A stretch of DNA of 5,444 nucleotides from Propionibacteriaceae bacterium. GTDB taxonomy: Bacteria > Actinomycetota > Actinomycetes > Propionibacteriales > Propionibacteriaceae. Where the stretch lies: the NCBI GenBank assembly GCA_003451975.1, contig DMIX01000031.1, forward strand, positions 1 to 5,444. The letters run 5' to 3'. A program made the translations under genes and the position numbers. The notes beneath the pieces were generated by a model, which worked only from the letters and a program-made list of their open reading frames with translations, was not told the origin of the DNA and ran no database searches. Positions 4,788 through 5,444 of this stretch are shown here, one piece after another; within the stretch, counting starts at the first letter, position 1, and each line of letters starts with the position of its first letter.

Positions 4788-5444
4788 GTAAGTCCGAAGC
4801 CGCCACACCGCGGTACCGCCGCAAGCCGGGCGGAGTGCCCTGGTTCGCCAGCGTGCCCGCCTTGATCATCGCTGCTCTGTTCACCATCGGGCCGCTGCTG
4901 GTCGTGATCGCGATGTCCTTCATGACCCGCCCGGCGCAAGGCGGCGGCGTGGTGTACGAGTTCACCACCGACGCCTACCGGACCTTCCTGTTCACCAAGA
5001 ACTTCACCGGCGACCTCGTCTTCAATACCGCCTATGTGGAGGTGTTCTGGCGTTCCATCGTGCAGGCCACGATCACCACCGTGATCAGTTTCGTCTTCGC
5101 TTTCCCGCTGGCGTTGTGGATCGCCACCAGGTCGGCGAAGCTGCAGAACTTCCTCGTGCTCGTGGTGACGATTCCGTTCTGGACGAACCTGCTGGTGCGC
5201 ACCTACGCCTGGATCTTGGTACTGAACAAGGACGGCATCATCAACCAGACCAGTCTGGCGCTGGGGTTGGGGCCGCAGGAACTGCTCTACACCGACCTCG
5301 CCTCTCAACTCGGCCTGATCTACACCTTCCTGCCCTTCATGGTGCTGCCGCTGTACTCCTCACTGTCGGGTTTCGACTTCCGGCTCGCCGAGGCCGCCTA
5401 CGACCTGGGAGCGCGCAAGATGACCGTGCTGCGCCGGGTGATCC
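4784..5444 (+). CDS. potB: ABC transporter permease, PotB-like, C-terminally cut by the window end
   Basis: The ATG at 4784 overlaps the TGA of the ATPase gene (ATGA), and the frame stays open for 220 codons to the window end; members are usually about 280-310 residues. The protein begins MSKSEAATPRYRRKPGG, a basic cytoplasmic tail. Predicted membrane segments lie at about 21-46 (ASVPALIIAALFTIGPLLVV), 91-114, 120-146 and 174-194. PFWTNLLVRTYAW (131-143) is characteristic of PotB-type permeases. The EAA loop that docks on the ATPase starts at E203 in EAAYDLGARKMTVLRRVI; the conserved glycine is G209. It forms half of the membrane channel. The partner permease (PotC-like) and the substrate-binding protein (PotD-like) are expected downstream but are not in the window. 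The substrate is unassigned. Confidence 0.88.
   Translation, partial: MSKSEAATPRYRRKPGGVPWFASVPALIIAALFTIGPLLVVIAMSFMTRPAQGGGVVYEFTTDAYRTFLFTKNFTGDLVFNTAYVEVFWRSIVQATITTVISFVFAFPLALWIATRSAKLQNFLVLVVTIPFWTNLLVRTYAWILVLNKDGIINQTSLALGLGPQELLYTDLASQLGLIYTFLPFMVLPLYSSLSGFDFRLAEAAYDLGARKMTVLRRVI

Noticed and set aside
1..5444. tRNA, rRNA, CRISPR arrays, insertion sequences or phage genes
   Set aside because: No cloverleaf-like, spaced-repeat or transposase sequence was seen on either strand.

Overview
The window is high-GC, densely packed coding DNA typical of an actinobacterium. The strongest clue is a dprE1-dprE2 pair whose proteins match, motif by motif, the mycobacterial enzymes that make decaprenylphosphoryl-arabinose. 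Several features fit the same group: GTG starts, ATGA stop/start overlaps, possible leaderless starts and hairpins without U-tracts. The exact order or genus cannot be fixed. None of the usual mycobacterial arabinogalactan neighbours (embC, aftA, the GtrA-like gene) is visible, so a non-mycobacterial actinomycete is quite possible.

Layout. (1) Positions 1-1115, minus strand: a two-gene unit made of a beta-phosphoglucomutase-like HAD enzyme and the N-terminal 129 residues of a GH65 disaccharide phosphorylase, joined by an ATGA overlap. The second gene runs out of the window. (2) Positions 1116-1183: a 68-base divergent intergenic region with a -10-like hexamer facing each way. (3) Positions 1184-3391, plus strand: dprE1 and dprE2, separated by only 12 bases. 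(4) Positions 3392-3650: a 259-base intergenic region with two hairpins after dprE2, a candidate promoter overlapped by two palindromes, and a leader bounded by a perfect 12-bp inverted repeat. (5) Positions 3651-5444, plus strand: the ATPase and the first permease of a PotABCD-type ABC importer, again joined by an ATGA overlap. The permease is cut off by the window end.

How the genes work together. The minus-strand pair forms a short catabolic route. An inverting GH65 phosphorylase splits an alpha-linked glucosyl disaccharide with phosphate into beta-glucose 1-phosphate, and the mutase converts that to glucose 6-phosphate. DprE1 and DprE2 together epimerise decaprenylphosphoryl-ribose to decaprenylphosphoryl-arabinose, the arabinose donor for cell-envelope glycans. 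The ABC genes encode an importer of the polyamine/amine/small-organic-ion type, with a substrate that cannot be read from these two subunits. The three units look functionally independent.

The least explained DNA is the segment upstream of the transporter. It stacks palindromes on the candidate promoter and then a 77-base segment closed by a 12-bp stem that ends 3 bases before the Shine-Dalgarno sequence. This is a candidate structured cis-regulatory leader.
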